A DNA stretch of 64,000 nt from QHXW01 sp963768075 (GTDB lineage: Bacteria > Acidobacteriota > Terriglobia > Bryobacterales > Bryobacteraceae). Position 1 is the stretch's first letter. Every line of letters begins with the position of its first letter. The DNA is taken from assembly GCA_963768075.1 (NCBI GenBank), contig CAVYHD010000033.1, positions 372,001 to 436,000 of the forward strand, written 5' to 3'. This document shows, one piece after another, positions 63,522 to 64,000 of this stretch. A program made the translations under genes and the position numbers. The notes beneath the pieces are model-generated. The model was not told the DNA's origin. It was given only the letters and a program-made list of their open reading frames with translations, and ran no database searches.

Positions 63522-64000
63522 ATGTTCACACGTCGCGGATTCATTCGCATCGGTTCAGCAACGGTCGGGTCGTTGGCACTTCGGCCGTTCGGCCTCTTGC
63601 CGGCCATGGCGCAGAGCGGTCCGGATTATCGTGCGCTGGTGTGTGTTTTCCTGTTCGGGGGCAATGACTCGAACAACTCGGTGATTCCCATGGACGACAC
63701 CAGCTACCAGGCGTACCAATCGCTGCGCGCGGGCCTGGCGCTGACGGGCAGCGAGCTAACGCCGACGGTGATCAGCACCGCGGGCGCGCCGTACGCCTTT
63801 CACGCGAAGCTGGCGGAGGTGGCAAGCCTGTTCTCGAGCAAAGAACTGGCGGTCGTGGCGAACGTGGGGTCGCTCGTGCAGCCGTTGACGCGCGATCAAT
63901 ACCAACAGGCGCAAGCGCCGATCCCTTCGAACCTGTTTTCCCATTCCGATCAACAATTGCAGTGGCAGACGTCGGTGGCGCAAGGGAACGGCTCGACGGG
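63522..64000 (+). CDS. Tat-exported DUF1501 protein, 3' end cut by window
   Basis: About 159 residues are visible. A twin-arginine signal (FTRRGFIRIGSATVGSLALRPFG) is followed by the DUF1501 start (YRALVCVFLFGGNDSNNSVIPMDDTSYQAYQSLR), a sulfatase-superfamily-like fold. AAGGA precedes the ATG by seven bases. It lies 10 bases after DUF1800 and is surely co-transcribed. The frame is open to the window end. Confidence 0.88.
   Translation, partial: MFTRRGFIRIGSATVGSLALRPFGLLPAMAQSGPDYRALVCVFLFGGNDSNNSVIPMDDTSYQAYQSLRAGLALTGSELTPTVISTAGAPYAFHAKLAEVASLFSSKELAVVANVGSLVQPLTRDQYQQAQAPIPSNLFSHSDQQLQWQTSVAQGNGST

Noticed and set aside
1..64000. CRISPR arrays, tRNA or rRNA genes, IS elements, prophage
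   Set aside because: No regularly spaced repeats, cloverleaf-like segments, transposase/integrase or phage structural genes were seen on reading the window.

Overview
The window reads as chromosomal DNA of an Acidobacteriota bacterium, probably near Bryobacterales/Solibacter. This is an inference from gene content, not a database match. The supporting signs are two very large Oar-like TonB receptors with an N-terminal carboxypeptidase-regulatory domain, a PadR regulator beside an ADOP/MacB-type permease, a cytochrome c-PQQ dehydrogenase fusion, a DUF1800/DUF1501 pair, and many Tat-exported sugar enzymes. The DNA is GC-rich. I saw no tRNA, rRNA, CRISPR array, insertion sequence or phage gene.

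Layout. 1-2.5 kb: a truncated membrane glycosyltransferase, a PfkB kinase and a VOC protein. 2.8-14.6 kb: a sulfatase-like/TPR protein, an Oar receptor with a TPR partner, a dimethylformamidase-like protein and a cytochrome-PQQ dehydrogenase; three of these five genes carry single-base frameshifts. 14.8-22.0 kb: an IclR regulator divergent from a catabolic set (EamA permease, DapA-like lyase, HAD-type dehydrogenase, GH20 hexosaminidase, Gfo/Idh/MocA oxidoreductase). 22.0-26.5 kb: sodium/solute symporter, small membrane protein, galactokinase, DUF1015. 26.6-37.3 kb: MmcQ/YjbR protein, small exported protein, Crp/Fnr regulator, AhpD-like protein, second Oar receptor, HDOD protein, ECF sigma/anti-sigma/exported protein, FAD oxidoreductase. 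37.5-50.7 kb: a sugar and sugar-acid region in which normally cytosolic folds carry Tat signals, plus a two-domain thioredoxin protein, an Old Yellow Enzyme and a beta-carbonic anhydrase. 50.7-53.8 kb: PadR and ADOP permease. 53.8-61.8 kb: a cell-wall control operon. 61.9-64.0 kb: DUF1800 and DUF1501 (cut by the window edge).

The most interesting system is the minus-strand operon FHA - PP2C phosphatase - Ser/Thr kinase - SEDS/PBP fusion - FHA (61515 down to 53808). It has the same ingredients as the actinobacterial fhaA-fhaB-pstP-rodA-pbpA-pknA/B locus. Here the peptidoglycan polymerase (RodA/FtsW) and the transpeptidase (class B PBP) are one 1091-residue protein, and the kinase has an extracytoplasmic TPR-like region instead of PASTA repeats. 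Twin 20-bp palindromes lie at its head. Two further operator sets are visible: twin GGGTT-N7-AACCC palindromes at padR, and an 18-bp element shared by the IclR-divergent promoter region and the region upstream of the PQQ dehydrogenase.

Six single-base indels in four genes (sulfatase, Oar, PQQ dehydrogenase twice, thioredoxin twice) look either like residual assembly errors or recent gene decay. The sequence alone cannot separate these.
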